A stretch of DNA of 64,000 nucleotides from Verrucomicrobium spinosum DSM 4136 = JCM 18804 (GCF_000172155.1 NZ_ABIZ01000001.1:6977105-7041104), one strand, 5' to 3'; counted from the stretch's first letter, positions 35,958 to 45,440 are shown. Notes: a model not told the origin generated them from the letters alone. Program-made: numbers and translations.

Positions 35958-37099
35958 AGATTGCGTTCTTCGACGACCCACTTGGAGCCCCGGATGGCGA
36001 CGTTGGTGGTGAACACCCGGTGTTTGAGTTTCAGCACATTGAGCGCCTCCTCCACCGCCTCCAGGTCAGCGGCATACTGGCTCTGGGTGGTGAATTTGTT
36101 GGCAAAGGCCGCATTCACCGCATCAGCCAGCGGCTTCTCCCCCATGCGAATTTCCAGCTCCGCGTAGGAGCGCTCTTCCGCCGCCACCAGGGTCACCTGC
36201 ACCACCGGAGGCAGCTGGTGCGCCGTGTTCCGCGACTTCTCCGTGGCCGCCCCCCATTGGGACTCGCGGCTGTCGTAGTAGTAGTCCGCCGCCGGCTTCG
36301 TGTTGGTCAGCGTGTTCTCCTTGTTGCTGCCAGTGCCACTCTCTCCCGTGGAGCCCGTCGTCGTCACAGCCACGTAGCGCGGCACCAGGATCAGCGCCAG
36401 GATGTTCTCGGCCAGCACCGTGGAGTTCTTCAAGGTATTGGTTTCGTCCGTGAAGGGGCCGCGGAACCATTTGTACGCATTGTCCCGCGTGCTGCCCGCC
36501 CCGTTGATGTCCAGGCTCGTGGAATACAGGATGTTCTTCTCCGGCGGCAGCCGCAGCTCCATGAGGCGGAAGCGGCTCCGCTCCGGGTTCAGCACCTTGT
36601 CCTTGGCCAGAAATTCCGGACGGATGTCCAGTTTGTCCTCATCCTGATAGTCCACATAGTAGCCCATGCAGGTGATCAGATTGTAGGGATCCCCCAGCCC
36701 CGTGGTGGAGGTGCCCAGCTTCGTCTGCCCGTCGGAGGACTGGAAGAACATCGCATGCCCCGGTGAGTTCTGCTCAGCGGCACGCAGGATCGTGGCGGGG
36801 CCGGCCACGAAGTGCCCGTCAGACTGCCGCGTGTAGTTCACCTTGCCGCCCACGCTGTAGTCACCATACGCCCAGTACGAGTTGATCACCGCGCCGGAGA
36901 GGGACCGCGAAATCGCCTCCATGGCCGCGCGTGCTTCCTTGAACTCCTCCGCCCGCGCCTGCTGGCGCGTCACGGTCTGCTGCGTGCGGTTGATCATCTC
37001 CATGATGATCACCATCAGCAGGGCCAGAACGGCCATGCTGACAAGCATCTCCACCAGGGTAAACCCCGGGCGGGAACGGCTGCGAGTGCGTGGGGACAT
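35954..37099 (-). CDS. Verru_Chthon cassette protein C
   Basis: 381 residues. Leader MSPRTRSRSRPG followed by FTLVEMLVSMAVLALLMVII gives a clear prepilin peptidase site and Glu5. The next helix, QQARAEEFKEARAAMEAISRS, is typical of GspJ/PilW-like minor pseudopilins. The remainder is a large mixed domain with a Gly/Thr/Ser-rich loop (TTGSTGESGTGSNKEN) and a C-terminal segment AVNAAFANKFTTQSQYA. It starts 21 bp after protein B and overlaps the start of protein D by 4 bp, so the genes are surely one transcript. Confidence 0.9.
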   Translation of the reverse strand: MSPRTRSRSRPGFTLVEMLVSMAVLALLMVIIMEMINRTQQTVTRQQARAEEFKEARAAMEAISRSLSGAVINSYWAYGDYSVGGKVNYTRQSDGHFVAGPATILRAAEQNSPGHAMFFQSSDGQTKLGTSTTGLGDPYNLITCMGYYVDYQDEDKLDIRPEFLAKDKVLNPERSRFRLMELRLPPEKNILYSTSLDINGAGSTRDNAYKWFRGPFTDETNTLKNSTVLAENILALILVPRYVAVTTTGSTGESGTGSNKENTLTNTKPAADYYYDSRESQWGAATEKSRNTAHQLPPVVQVTLVAAEERSYAELEIRMGEKPLADAVNAAFANKFTTQSQYAADLEAVEEALNVLKLKHRVFTTNVAIRGSKWVVEERNL

Positions 37100-37120
37100 G
37101 TTTTTTTTGGGGGGGCGGGT

Positions 37121-37648
37121 CTAGTAGCGGATGGCCGTCTCGCTGTTGGTCTGTTCCATCAGGGCCACGGTGCTGCCGTAGGCCCGGTGTTGCGTGGTGT
37201 TCACAAACGCCTGCTCAATGTTCTGGCGGTCCGTCACCTTGATCTGCAGGCGGCGGAGGTACTTGTTCCCCGTGCTGGCCTCCCCCTGCAGGGCCACAAA
37301 CTTCGTATCCACCGTGGCCCGGGCTGTGTAGTGCCGCCAGGGATCGCTCGCCGGCACCTCCACACCCCGCTCGTCAAAGTAGTAGTCCTTGTCCGCCAGC
37401 TTCTGCCCGCTCGTGCGGCTGCCCCAGTCGCCCATCTGGTAGTCCGCCGTCACCGCCTGGATGATCTTGGCCTCCGCCACCTTGCTGGAGGACTGGCGCA
37501 TGGAGTCCAGCCCGCCGGGAATGAGGCCAATCAGAGCCAGCATGCCCACCGACGTGATGCCCACGGCAAGCGTCACTTCAGCCAGGGAGAAACCTTTGCG
37601 CCGGGCCGTTTGGTTCAGGAAAGAAAGGGTGGTTCTCATCATCATCAT
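37121..37648 (-). CDS. Verru_Chthon cassette protein B
   Basis: 175 residues. Start MMMMRTTLSFLNQTARRKG followed by FSLAEVTLAVGITSVGMLAL, a prepilin signal of the GspI/PilV type, then IGLIPGGLDSMRQSSSKVAEA. Four consecutive ATG codons make the exact start uncertain, and the first overlaps the stop codon of protein A by 4 bp. The short globular part contains YYFDERGVEV and a C-terminal RQNIEQAFVN. Role as for the other cassette members: inner membrane-anchored pseudopilin-like protein processed by prepilin peptidase, which is not encoded in this window. Confidence 0.9.
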   Translation of the reverse strand: MMMMRTTLSFLNQTARRKGFSLAEVTLAVGITSVGMLALIGLIPGGLDSMRQSSSKVAEAKIIQAVTADYQMGDWGSRTSGQKLADKDYYFDERGVEVPASDPWRHYTARATVDTKFVALQGEASTGNKYLRRLQIKVTDRQNIEQAFVNTTQHRAYGSTVALMEQTNSETAIRY

Positions 37649-40600
37649 CGGGCGAACTGTTTGTTTTGGACCACGCGGAAGCGGAAGAAAGCATCCCAGG
37701 AGTTGAGGAACTTGTCCCCCCCCACGCCCACGGCACCGAGCTCCTTCTCATTGGGATCGAGGTAACGCTCCAGCATCGCGGAGCCACGATACTCCGCCGT
37801 GACGGCGTCCTTGCCCTCCTCCCAGCCGGCCGCATCTGAGCTGCGGGCCTTCTTGAGGGTCTGCACCCGGTAGTGCACCGTGTAGGTGTTGGACTGGGTG
37901 GCCAGGCGCGGGTAGAGCTGGCCGTAGGGTTCTTCACGCAGATTGTCCCCCGTCAGGTCCATCGCATCCGCCGTGTTGGCGCTGCCATTCCACCACTCGT
38001 TCATCGCCTCATAGGTGGTGGGTGGCATGGCGGCACTGCCGTACTCCCCACCCGGGATCCGCTGTGGTACGAGGAAAATTTCGCAGATCTCCGACGGCGC
38101 ACGGTAGATGTCCCAGTTCGTGAAGCGCTTCTTGATGCCGGAGAGCGTCGCAGCCGCATTCACCGTGTAGCGGAACTCCAGGTTGTTTCCTGGGCTCTCA
38201 CCCGACACGGGAGACTTGTAGCGGCTCACCTCAGACACCGGGATCGCCGTCACCAGCGTGCTCTTCAGCGCCGCATGCATGCCCGTGCTGCGCTCCACAT
38301 AGGTGAAGGGCATCATCTGGTAGTTCATGTTGATCTTGCCCGCCGTGGAGAAGCTGTCGCTGATCGCGTAGGGCTCGATCACCGGCATGTAGAACAGATC
38401 CAGCAGCAGGTGGTCCCGCGGCGTGGCAAAGCCCATGTGATCCGCCGCGCCCGGCTCCAGTCCCGCCGCCGTCGTGCGCGCGGCCGGGTTTGGGCAGAAG
38501 AGCAGCGTCTGCCAGGGGTGCGGATGCGCCCAGGCTGATCCGGAATTGTCCGCAGGGCGCGCGATGGTGCCGTGAAGCCCCGTCGGCAGTGACCCAAAGG
38601 CCACCGCAGAGGAAATCATGCGATTCGGAGAGAACGTCGTGCCGTCTTCAGAGGCAAACTCACCCCCACGGCTGAAGTACCCGCCCAGCGGCAGCGCCCC
38701 CGTCCCTTCATCAGGCTTGTTCACATACGGACCGTCCTCGATGCCGCCGATGCCCGTGTCCCAGTCCCCCGGGCGGCCATCTTTGTTAAAGGCCCCGTCC
38801 AGCCCGCGCGTCACCGCCGGGATCGCGTGGTCCGGGTAGTTCACCCCTTTGAGCAGATTGCCGGCCGTGTCCCGGGTGGATTTCCCACCGATCTGGGGCT
38901 CGGTCATCCACGCCCCGTCACGCAGCCCGTGGTTCTGCAGCACGTTCTTGTCACCGTATCCCGGAGCCGGTGCGAAGTACTCCTCGGGCACCAGTTGCAG
39001 AGCTGTGTGGAAGCGCAGGTCCCCTTTGGCAGGACCATTGGGATTGACCTCCACCGAGCGGCTTACCTCCCCTGAAAGGATGATGGCGTCGCGCAGGGCG
39101 GTCGGGCTTGTCAGCTTGAACCGGTCTCCCAGTGTCATGATCGAGTTTGTCGGCATCTTGAGACGACAGGGGGGGAACCGCACATGAATGCGTTGCACGG
39201 GCAGGTGCTTATCATCCCCCGTCCAGCCCAGGAACATCGCGATCACCACCTCACCACCGGAGAACTCAAACTCATTCTCACCGGAGGTGATCGTAACATT
39301 CTCACCGTAGAAAGGGTAGTACACCGCCTGCTCATAGTTCTTGCCCAGTCCCCAGTTGCCGGCAGTTTTGTTGCCCGTCTTGCCGGAGGCCACCGGAGGC
39401 GTGTTGTCCTGCGTGTACATGGCAGACTTGAACTGTGAAACCATCCCCGCAAACGCCGTGGTGTTGCCCCCTTCCAGCAGATCCGTGGGGAAGTTCACCA
39501 TACTCACCGGCCAGGTGGTGCGAATGTCCCTGAAGGTGGCCAGCGGGCTCATCGCGGTGCCATCCGTACCCGCACTCACTGGCACCGGCAGATTCAGCGG
39601 GAACGTGCCGCCCTTCGTCTCCGTGCCGTTGCCCTCCACTTTGTAGTTCGTAACTTTGAAGTCGTTGCCAGACGGGTTCGCAAAGAGCACCCGGTAGCGG
39701 TAGTTCGCGGTAAAAGCCGGCGGCCCCACGCTGGGCACAAAGGGCTCCACCAGGAAGAAGGCCCGGTAGGCATTGGTCGCAGACTTCTGGAACACGATGG
39801 TCGCCTCCGTGATGGTGGGGAAGCGGCCAAAACCCTTCGTGTTCTTCACCACCAGATTGCTTACAGACTGGTTGAAGTCCGAGTACAAATTCTTCTGCTC
39901 CGCCAGGGTATACACCGGCTCATCATTCTTGGTGGGATAGGTCTTGAACGTGCTCAGCGGCGCGGCGGAGGACTCCGCACGGCGGCTCGGATTCGCCACC
40001 GGGTCCTGGTGCGGCGGCAGGTACTTGTAGTGCTGCGTCTTGTCCGGGCTCGACGTGTTCTCCGTGTTCAACCCCCAGCGCAGGAGATCCACAATCTCCG
40101 TCAGAATCTGGTCGCGCTTCCCAGTCCCGTACTTGTCCTGGTCACCCCAGTTCACCCCCTTGGCGCCCCCACCGAATCCAGGAAACAACTGCTTCTGCCC
40201 GCCTGCCGACTGGCCCAGGGCGTGAACCACGTAGTTGGAGATCACCGCCTCATTGCGGCTCCCGGTGGCAAAGTCCTGCCAGGTCGTGTGCCCGGAACCC
40301 ACAACGCCGTCAATGATCTTGGCGTTCTCCTTGCGTTGAATAAACCAGCCCTCCGTGCGGGCGCCACCGCCCTCCACCCCGCCGCTCCCCAGCATCACCA
40401 TGAGACGGTCCATCTCATTGCGCTCCTTGGTGTTCTGTGACACCGGCCACAGGTTCACCTTGGGCTTGTTGAAGAGCGTCAGCTCCGGTGTGCGGCTGTT
40501 CGTCGTGAGAAAGAACTTCCCGATCGCCAGATCGCGGCCGTCCAGCTCCCCTTGCGCATTGAGCACCCGGTTGCGGTCATACACCAGCTCATCCAGCGTG

Positions 40601-41769
40601 GCATAGAGACGGTCCTTCTTGTTCTCCAGGATCGCCGTCGTCGCCTTCTGCGTGCCCGCGTACGTGCCGCCCCAGGCGTAGCGCGGGCTGATCCGGTGCA
40701 GCTTCTCCATCCGCTGGGCCAGAGTTTCAGGAGTCAAACTCGGCGAGATGATGAAGCTCGGGCCAAAGGCCTGGAACACCGTGCTCAGGCACGTCTGTGC
40801 GGGATGCCCCGGGTACCGGGTGAACTCGTTGCGCGCCGGCATGTACTTGGCATAGTTCACATCCCGGGGCGAGGTGGTGTGGGGCGTCAGCCAGGGCACC
40901 CCTTCCAGAGCAGTGTTGATGTTCACCTTGCTGGTTTCATCATCCGTCCAGAAGGCCACGCGGCCCACGATGGGATTCAGCGCGGTCGGCGCCGCAGTGC
41001 CAAACGTCACCTTGCCAGAGTTCACCCCCGTGGGAGGCGCGATCGAGCCATCTTGCAGAATGTACAGCCACTTCACCGGCAGGGGCAGGCGGGCATTCGC
41101 ATCCGTCCGGCTCGTGGGCAGGATGGCCCCGGGCACCCCGTTGGCAGCATAGGAAAAGCCATCCACTGCCAGGGTCTGGCCACCCGTCTCCGGCTGCATC
41201 GCCCGCGGGTCCACGATGGGGAACTCCCACTCCGGCGTCGTGCTCGTCGCGCTCGTCACCGGCACCGGCTCGTTCAGGTCCACATACAGACCGGCCTTCG
41301 TGTTCCAGTCCACCAGATCGCTCACATCAGATTCCAGAGCCCCCTTCACTTCGACCGGCGTCAGGCCGCCCGTCTTGGGCGTCGCCCCGGCTTTGGCCAC
41401 CACCATCGTATCATCAGAGTACAGCTTGTAGAGCGCCGTCGCCTTTGACCGGAAGCCTGAACCATCATCCTCCACGCCGTACACGCGGATCATCCCCGGC
41501 TGGGAAGCCCAGGTCCTCTGCCCGCCCAACTGCTCCGTCGCCTTCCGGAGCTGCCCCACCGCCAGGTTGATCGGCACCTCGGCCAGATTGCGCACCTGCG
41601 TGCTGTCCGCAAACGCCGCCGAGGACTGCTGCTCCGTCCGGGCGGTGGAGAGAAACACCAGCACCAGCAGGGAAACCATGACAAGGCTGCTGAGCACCAG
41701 GACCAGCGCCACGCCAGAGGTCTGCATTTTCGCCCGGGCGGTATTCAACAGGTGCGGAAATGATTTCAT
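37645..41769 (-). CDS. Verru_Chthon cassette protein A
   Basis: 1374 residues from the ATG at 41769. The N-terminus KMQTSGVALVLVLSSLVMVS is a GspK/PilX-like membrane segment with the usual Gly-Val-Ala-Leu start in place of GFTLIE. It is followed by an Arg/Glu helix (STARTEQQSSAAFADSTQVR). The very long mature region is much larger than GspK and has typical family phrases such as AFWTDDETSKVNINTA and DPRAMQPETGG. It is the first gene of the cassette A-B-C-D. A putative sigma-70 promoter and a palindrome lie about 90-140 bp upstream. Inference: the protein is a large exported component held or displayed through the pseudopilin-like partners. Confidence 0.92.
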   Translation of the reverse strand: MKSFPHLLNTARAKMQTSGVALVLVLSSLVMVSLLVLVFLSTARTEQQSSAAFADSTQVRNLAEVPINLAVGQLRKATEQLGGQRTWASQPGMIRVYGVEDDGSGFRSKATALYKLYSDDTMVVAKAGATPKTGGLTPVEVKGALESDVSDLVDWNTKAGLYVDLNEPVPVTSATSTTPEWEFPIVDPRAMQPETGGQTLAVDGFSYAANGVPGAILPTSRTDANARLPLPVKWLYILQDGSIAPPTGVNSGKVTFGTAAPTALNPIVGRVAFWTDDETSKVNINTALEGVPWLTPHTTSPRDVNYAKYMPARNEFTRYPGHPAQTCLSTVFQAFGPSFIISPSLTPETLAQRMEKLHRISPRYAWGGTYAGTQKATTAILENKKDRLYATLDELVYDRNRVLNAQGELDGRDLAIGKFFLTTNSRTPELTLFNKPKVNLWPVSQNTKERNEMDRLMVMLGSGGVEGGGARTEGWFIQRKENAKIIDGVVGSGHTTWQDFATGSRNEAVISNYVVHALGQSAGGQKQLFPGFGGGAKGVNWGDQDKYGTGKRDQILTEIVDLLRWGLNTENTSSPDKTQHYKYLPPHQDPVANPSRRAESSAAPLSTFKTYPTKNDEPVYTLAEQKNLYSDFNQSVSNLVVKNTKGFGRFPTITEATIVFQKSATNAYRAFFLVEPFVPSVGPPAFTANYRYRVLFANPSGNDFKVTNYKVEGNGTETKGGTFPLNLPVPVSAGTDGTAMSPLATFRDIRTTWPVSMVNFPTDLLEGGNTTAFAGMVSQFKSAMYTQDNTPPVASGKTGNKTAGNWGLGKNYEQAVYYPFYGENVTITSGENEFEFSGGEVVIAMFLGWTGDDKHLPVQRIHVRFPPCRLKMPTNSIMTLGDRFKLTSPTALRDAIILSGEVSRSVEVNPNGPAKGDLRFHTALQLVPEEYFAPAPGYGDKNVLQNHGLRDGAWMTEPQIGGKSTRDTAGNLLKGVNYPDHAIPAVTRGLDGAFNKDGRPGDWDTGIGGIEDGPYVNKPDEGTGALPLGGYFSRGGEFASEDGTTFSPNRMISSAVAFGSLPTGLHGTIARPADNSGSAWAHPHPWQTLLFCPNPAARTTAAGLEPGAADHMGFATPRDHLLLDLFYMPVIEPYAISDSFSTAGKINMNYQMMPFTYVERSTGMHAALKSTLVTAIPVSEVSRYKSPVSGESPGNNLEFRYTVNAAATLSGIKKRFTNWDIYRAPSEICEIFLVPQRIPGGEYGSAAMPPTTYEAMNEWWNGSANTADAMDLTGDNLREEPYGQLYPRLATQSNTYTVHYRVQTLKKARSSDAAGWEEGKDAVTAEYRGSAMLERYLDPNEKELGAVGVGGDKFLNSWDAFFRFRVVQNKQFAR

Positions 41770-41853
41770 ATCGGAGGGGAGAGGCAAAAGAGCGCCGAGG
41801 GTGGTTTCGAGGGGCTTTTCTCGCTCGGCAGGTATTTTCGTAATTACATTGTA

Positions 41854-41882
41854 TGTATAATGAATTTACAGTGCAGTGTCCA
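41854..41882 (-). promoter_or_regulatory. Candidate promoter of the Verru_Chthon cassette
   Basis: On the minus strand TGGACA (41882-41877) and TATACA (41859-41854) are separated by exactly 17 bp in an otherwise AT-rich patch, about 85 bp upstream of the protein A start codon. The match to the sigma-70 consensus is good but not perfect. The shifted boxes TTATAC or TACAAT could also serve. Confidence 0.5.
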
Positions 41883-41896
41883 TCCTCTTTTCGTTA

Positions 41897-41911
41897 TTGC
41901 CAGTTTGGCAA
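41897..41911. promoter_or_regulatory. Palindrome upstream of the cassette promoter, possible operator
   Basis: Perfect dyad TTGCCA-GTT-TGGCAA, 14 bp upstream of the candidate -35 box and in the divergent region between the cassette and the sigma factor gene. It could be a regulator binding site. No adjacent DNA-binding regulator other than the sigma factor is encoded. Confidence 0.4.
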
Positions 41912-42110
41912 CTGAAAATGTGGGGGAACTTCGGCTCAATCCACTTGCCTCAGAGAGTGCCAGCAGTGTTTCAACTTAGGTTCTTCAATGATGAGGTTGT
42001 CTTGACGAAGCAATGACAGCACAAAAGCTTGAAGAAATTTTTCTGAGCTCCTTGTGATGTTCTGGCGGGGTGAGAACAATCCTCCATTGGCAGTCCTTCT
42101 TTAAACACCC

Positions 42111-42695
42111 ATGTCCAGCACCGAGGCCGACATCGAATCCCGCTTGATCCGGGCCGCGCAAGGCCGTGATCTGGCGGCGTTCGCGACGCTCGTGCAAAAG
42201 CATCACGCCGGCGTGCGGGCCTTCCTGGCCGTGCGCTCCAGCAGCTCTCATGATGCGGAAGACCTGGCCCAGGAAGTCTTTGTGACCGCTTTCCGCAAGC
42301 TGGACGAGTGCGACCCCAGCCGTCCCCTCGGCCCCTGGCTCCGCGGCATTGCCATGAACCTCCTGGCCAATCACCGGCGGAAATTCCGCGCCCTGCCCAT
42401 CGGGCTCAACGACGAGCTCCAGGAGTTGCTGGACGCTGAACTCGCCCAGCGGTTTGAATCCGGTGGCGAAGGCACCGCCCTGGAGGCCCTCCGCGATTGT
42501 CTGGAGAGTCTTGAGGGGCCATCACGCCGGCTCTTGCAGGCCCGCTATACCGACTGCATGTCGCTGGAAGATCTGGCACATCAATTGCAACGGAAGGTGT
42601 CCGCCGTCTCCATGCAGCTCCACCGGCTGCGCGTCGTGCTTGGGGATTGCATAGAGGCGAAACTAAGGGAAAGTCCTAGGACAGGTGAAGTCTAG
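42111..42695 (+). CDS. ECF sigma factor, Rhodopirellula/Verrucomicrobium type
   Basis: 194 residues. The sigma-2 part has LIRAAQGRDLAAFATLVQKH, HDAEDLAQEVFVTAFRKLDE and the LRGIAMNLLANHRRKFR helix. The sigma-4 part has LEDLAHQLQRKVSAVSMQLH. The style matches the planctomycete/verrucomicrobial group of sigma factors usually paired with FecR-like membrane proteins. That partner is indeed next, 9 bp after the stop codon, so the two are probably co-transcribed and the FecR protein likely regulates the sigma factor. The gene is divergent from the Verru_Chthon cassette with about 340 bp between starts, making the cassette a plausible target. Confidence 0.93.
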   Translation: MSSTEADIESRLIRAAQGRDLAAFATLVQKHHAGVRAFLAVRSSSSHDAEDLAQEVFVTAFRKLDECDPSRPLGPWLRGIAMNLLANHRRKFRALPIGLNDELQELLDAELAQRFESGGEGTALEALRDCLESLEGPSRRLLQARYTDCMSLEDLAHQLQRKVSAVSMQLHRLRVVLGDCIEAKLRESPRTGEV

Positions 42696-42704
42696 CTTGA
42701 TTTG

Positions 42705-44324
42705 ATGAACACGATGCAATGGCAGCAGCTGGCCGCCCGGGCCGCAGACGGAACGCTCTCGCAAGAGGAGGGTGCCCAGTTGCTTGTGCTGTGCCGGGAG
42801 AGCCATGAGGCGCGCGAGGCCCTCACCAGGGTGATGACCGTGGAGCGCCTCCTGCCGCTGGCTCTGGGCGATCCCCGCGGGATGCTGGCTGCGAAGGAGG
42901 TGGTGCTGCGCCTGGAAGACGGCACCGGTAGCACGGATCAATCCATCGAGATCGCCTGGCGCGCCGCCGAGCAGGCGCGGAGCTGGCTGTGGGGAAAACG
43001 CCTCCGCAAGTTCGGCGCGATCGCCGCCGCCGTCACCCTTCTGGGCAGTGCCCTGTGGATGGCGCTGGAGAGTAACCGGCCCGCCGTATCCTATTCCCGC
43101 ACCGAGGCCATCACCTGGGCAGGCACGCCCCCCTCCAGCCAGTCGAACGGACTCGCCCGCGGCACCCGTCTGCAGGCCAGCGCCGGTCTTTTGGAGCTCG
43201 GATTCAGCAGCGGTGCCCGCATGATCCTGGAGGCCCCGTTTGATGTGGAGCTCCGCGACGGCCTCACCGCCTACCTGCACTCCGGCCGCGTCACCGTGCG
43301 CTGCCCCTCCTCCGCCCACGGGTTCACGGTATTAACCCCTTATGGCAAGGTCGTGGACCGCGGCACCGAGTTCTGCGTGGACTTGAACCGCAAGACAAAG
43401 AAGATGGAAGTGCATGTGCTGGAGGGCATGGTGGAGGCCACCGTGCCCAAGCAATCCCCCGTCTCCCTCTTCGCGGGGGACGCCCTGCGCATCTCCGGCC
43501 AGAAGACCAAACGCCTCCAGGCCAACGAAGGCGCCTTCATCACCGCCCTGCCCACCGCCTCAGAGGATCCCTCCCACTACGTGCACTGGAACTTCGATGA
43601 AGCCGGAGGCTGGGTGGCCGACAACCGCGGCAAGGCCCTGGGCCGCACCGAGGACACCAAGCTCTACATGCGCGGCCACCCCAACCCTGACACCCCCGGT
43701 GCCGGCACCCAGTGGCTCCGCGGCCCCTTCGGCCACGCCATGTCCTTCGACGGTCGCACCGGCTACGCGGAAACCCCCTTCCCCGGCATCGCTGGCAACG
43801 CCGCCCGCACCGTCGCCCTCTGGGTGCGCGTGCCCAAGAGTTTCGATATCAACCAGGGCCACGGCATCGTGAGCTGGGGCACCCTCCAGACCGGCGGTGC
43901 CTGGCAGCTCTCCGCCAACTGCATCGCCGAAGACGGCCCCATCGGCCGCCTCCGCGTTGGCACCTATCAGACCGGTGCCATGGTCGGCACCACCGACCTC
44001 CGCGATGGCAACTGGCACCACGTCGCCGTCGTCATGTACGGCAGTGCCCGCTCCACCGAGGCCGTCAAGAACATGCTCTTCTACGTGGACGGCCGCCCCG
44101 AGCCCATCGCCCAACGCTCCCTCCGCGAGGTGGACACCGACGTCGCCAACGCCCACCACGGCGTCTGGATCGGCCGCAACGTCGCCTACCCGTTGTTTCC
44201 AAAAACCGCCAACCCCGTCTCCAAATTCTTCCGCGGCGAGGTGGACGAAGTGTACATCTTCGACTCCGCCCTCTCCCACCAGAACATCGTGCGGCTGATG
44301 AAAGAGAACGAACCGCCGCCCTGA
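42705..44324 (+). CDS. FecR-domain membrane protein with C-terminal LamG domain
   Basis: 539 residues from the ATG at 42705. The N-terminal 100 residues are a helical cytoplasmic region with the look of an anti-sigma domain (ARAADGTLSQEEGAQLLVL). A single membrane helix follows (about 103-120). The FecR domain (about 145-260) shows ASAGLLELGFSSGARMILE and VLTPYGKVVDRGTEFCVD. A concanavalin-like LamG domain (about 325-535) shows HAMSFDGRTGYAETPF, DGNWHHVAVV and GEVDEVYIFDSAL. The protein should span the inner membrane, hold the upstream sigma factor, and sense something outside, possibly a glycan through LamG. This sigma/FecR/LamG arrangement is known in Planctomycetes and Verrucomicrobia. Confidence 0.92.
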   Translation: MNTMQWQQLAARAADGTLSQEEGAQLLVLCRESHEAREALTRVMTVERLLPLALGDPRGMLAAKEVVLRLEDGTGSTDQSIEIAWRAAEQARSWLWGKRLRKFGAIAAAVTLLGSALWMALESNRPAVSYSRTEAITWAGTPPSSQSNGLARGTRLQASAGLLELGFSSGARMILEAPFDVELRDGLTAYLHSGRVTVRCPSSAHGFTVLTPYGKVVDRGTEFCVDLNRKTKKMEVHVLEGMVEATVPKQSPVSLFAGDALRISGQKTKRLQANEGAFITALPTASEDPSHYVHWNFDEAGGWVADNRGKALGRTEDTKLYMRGHPNPDTPGAGTQWLRGPFGHAMSFDGRTGYAETPFPGIAGNAARTVALWVRVPKSFDINQGHGIVSWGTLQTGGAWQLSANCIAEDGPIGRLRVGTYQTGAMVGTTDLRDGNWHHVAVVMYGSARSTEAVKNMLFYVDGRPEPIAQRSLREVDTDVANAHHGVWIGRNVAYPLFPKTANPVSKFFRGEVDEVYIFDSALSHQNIVRLMKENEPPP

Positions 44325-44326
44325 AG

Positions 44327-44371
44327 GAATTATAAATTATAAATTAAAAATTATAAATTATAAATTATAAA
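44327..44371. repeat. AT-rich tandem repeat TATAAATTA
   Basis: About five imperfect copies of TATAAATTA directly after the stop codon of the FecR-LamG gene. A related AATTCATAATTCATAATTC stretch (44431-44449) precedes the end of the convergent gene at 44456. The AT-rich patches mark the junction of two converging genes. Confidence 0.85.
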
Positions 44372-44455
44372 TGAGCTTCGACTGAGCTGCTACCGCCAGA
44401 AGAGCGGAAGGGCGAGATGCTCCATTCCTAATTCATAATTCATAATTCTCAATCC

Positions 44456-45106
44456 TCAGTTCCCCGCAGGGGCCGTCGTCTGCGGATTGCCATCCACATA
44501 CCCGCCGGCCTCCAGCAGGTTCACGATCACATCCAGCTGTGCCGCCGTATCCAGGCTGTCCCGGATCGCCGTTTGCGTCTGAGTTTCATCCAGGCGGGCA
44601 GTCAAGATGCTCACCCCGGCCACCCCCACGGAGGTCCCCGCCCCGCTGAAAGGCAGATCCTTTTCACTGTCCGCGCTCACCGCATAGCCCACCATCTTTT
44701 CCGCCACCTTGACCTTGCTCTTGGCATTGCGGCTTTCGACATTCAATTCCTTCTCCGTCTTCCCCAAGGCGTAAAACACCGTCGTGCTCACATCATTCGT
44801 CGCCGTGGCAGAGATCACCATGCGCTGGTTGTCGCCCTTGAGCGCCACGAACATCTCGCCGAAGCCCTCGTACGTGAAGTACTGCTTCGTGTTCCCCGTC
44901 ACCAGCGTCAGGATCAGCGTGCCCTCGCCCCCCTGAATGGGAGCAATGTAGTACCCGTTCTGGTACGGGCGGTAGTTGATGCTGTCGCCCGTCTGCTCAA
45001 ACGAGAGCCGGTACACCGCCACCTGCGCCCGGGCGGAGGTCACCACGCCAAGACAAAGGGCAAACGCCAGGAGAAGCGCAGGGAGGAAGGACGCCGTCTT
45101 TTTCAT
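44456..45106 (-). CDS. Secreted protein of unknown function
   Basis: 216 residues from the ATG at 45106, which precedes a clear signal peptide (MKKTASFLPALLLAFALCLG, cleavage near ARAQ). The mature part begins VAVYRLSFEQTGDSINYRPY and alternates strands and Gly turns, followed by a KTEKELNVESRNAKSKVKV segment and a C-terminal helix ending in NLLEAGGYVDGNPQTTAPAGN. The pattern suggests a beta-sandwich periplasmic or exported protein. I recognise no family. It converges on the FecR-LamG gene. Its upstream region holds no obvious promoter and leads into the repeat-rich stretch. Confidence 0.85.
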   Translation of the reverse strand: MKKTASFLPALLLAFALCLGVVTSARAQVAVYRLSFEQTGDSINYRPYQNGYYIAPIQGGEGTLILTLVTGNTKQYFTYEGFGEMFVALKGDNQRMVISATATNDVSTTVFYALGKTEKELNVESRNAKSKVKVAEKMVGYAVSADSEKDLPFSGAGTSVGVAGVSILTARLDETQTQTAIRDSLDTAAQLDVIVNLLEAGGYVDGNPQTTAPAGN

Positions 45107-45440
45107 GTGAGTGTTGAGCTGGACTGAGCTGGGCTGGGAGGACAGAGGAAGTCTATGAAACGCCGCCGCGCGTGTCGAGTTGCGCATTCCGTGCGGAAAA
45201 AGTTTTGCCGGGGGTGAACAGGCAACGGCCCGGCATCAAACCAACGGCATGCCGCGGAAATCTCCTGGGCCGGCAACCGAAGCGGTCGCCCTACAACCCA
45301 GGGACGTTGAGCGCTGGCCGTGTTGAACCGCCCCCTCTGACGCCGCACACGGCCCTGCACCTTTCGGCAACCCAGCGCATGCCCCTCCGCTCCCACAACC
45401 GACGGGGACCGTCGGACTACACCCCACGCCCCGCCACAGG
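45107..45440. other. Intergenic stretch without gene
   Basis: About 330 bp upstream of the secreted protein gene. It contains GC-rich sequence with no credible coding frame, and leads into copy B of the 423-bp element. The promoter of the minus-strand gene at 45106 should be here, but no convincing boxes are seen. Confidence 0.5.
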
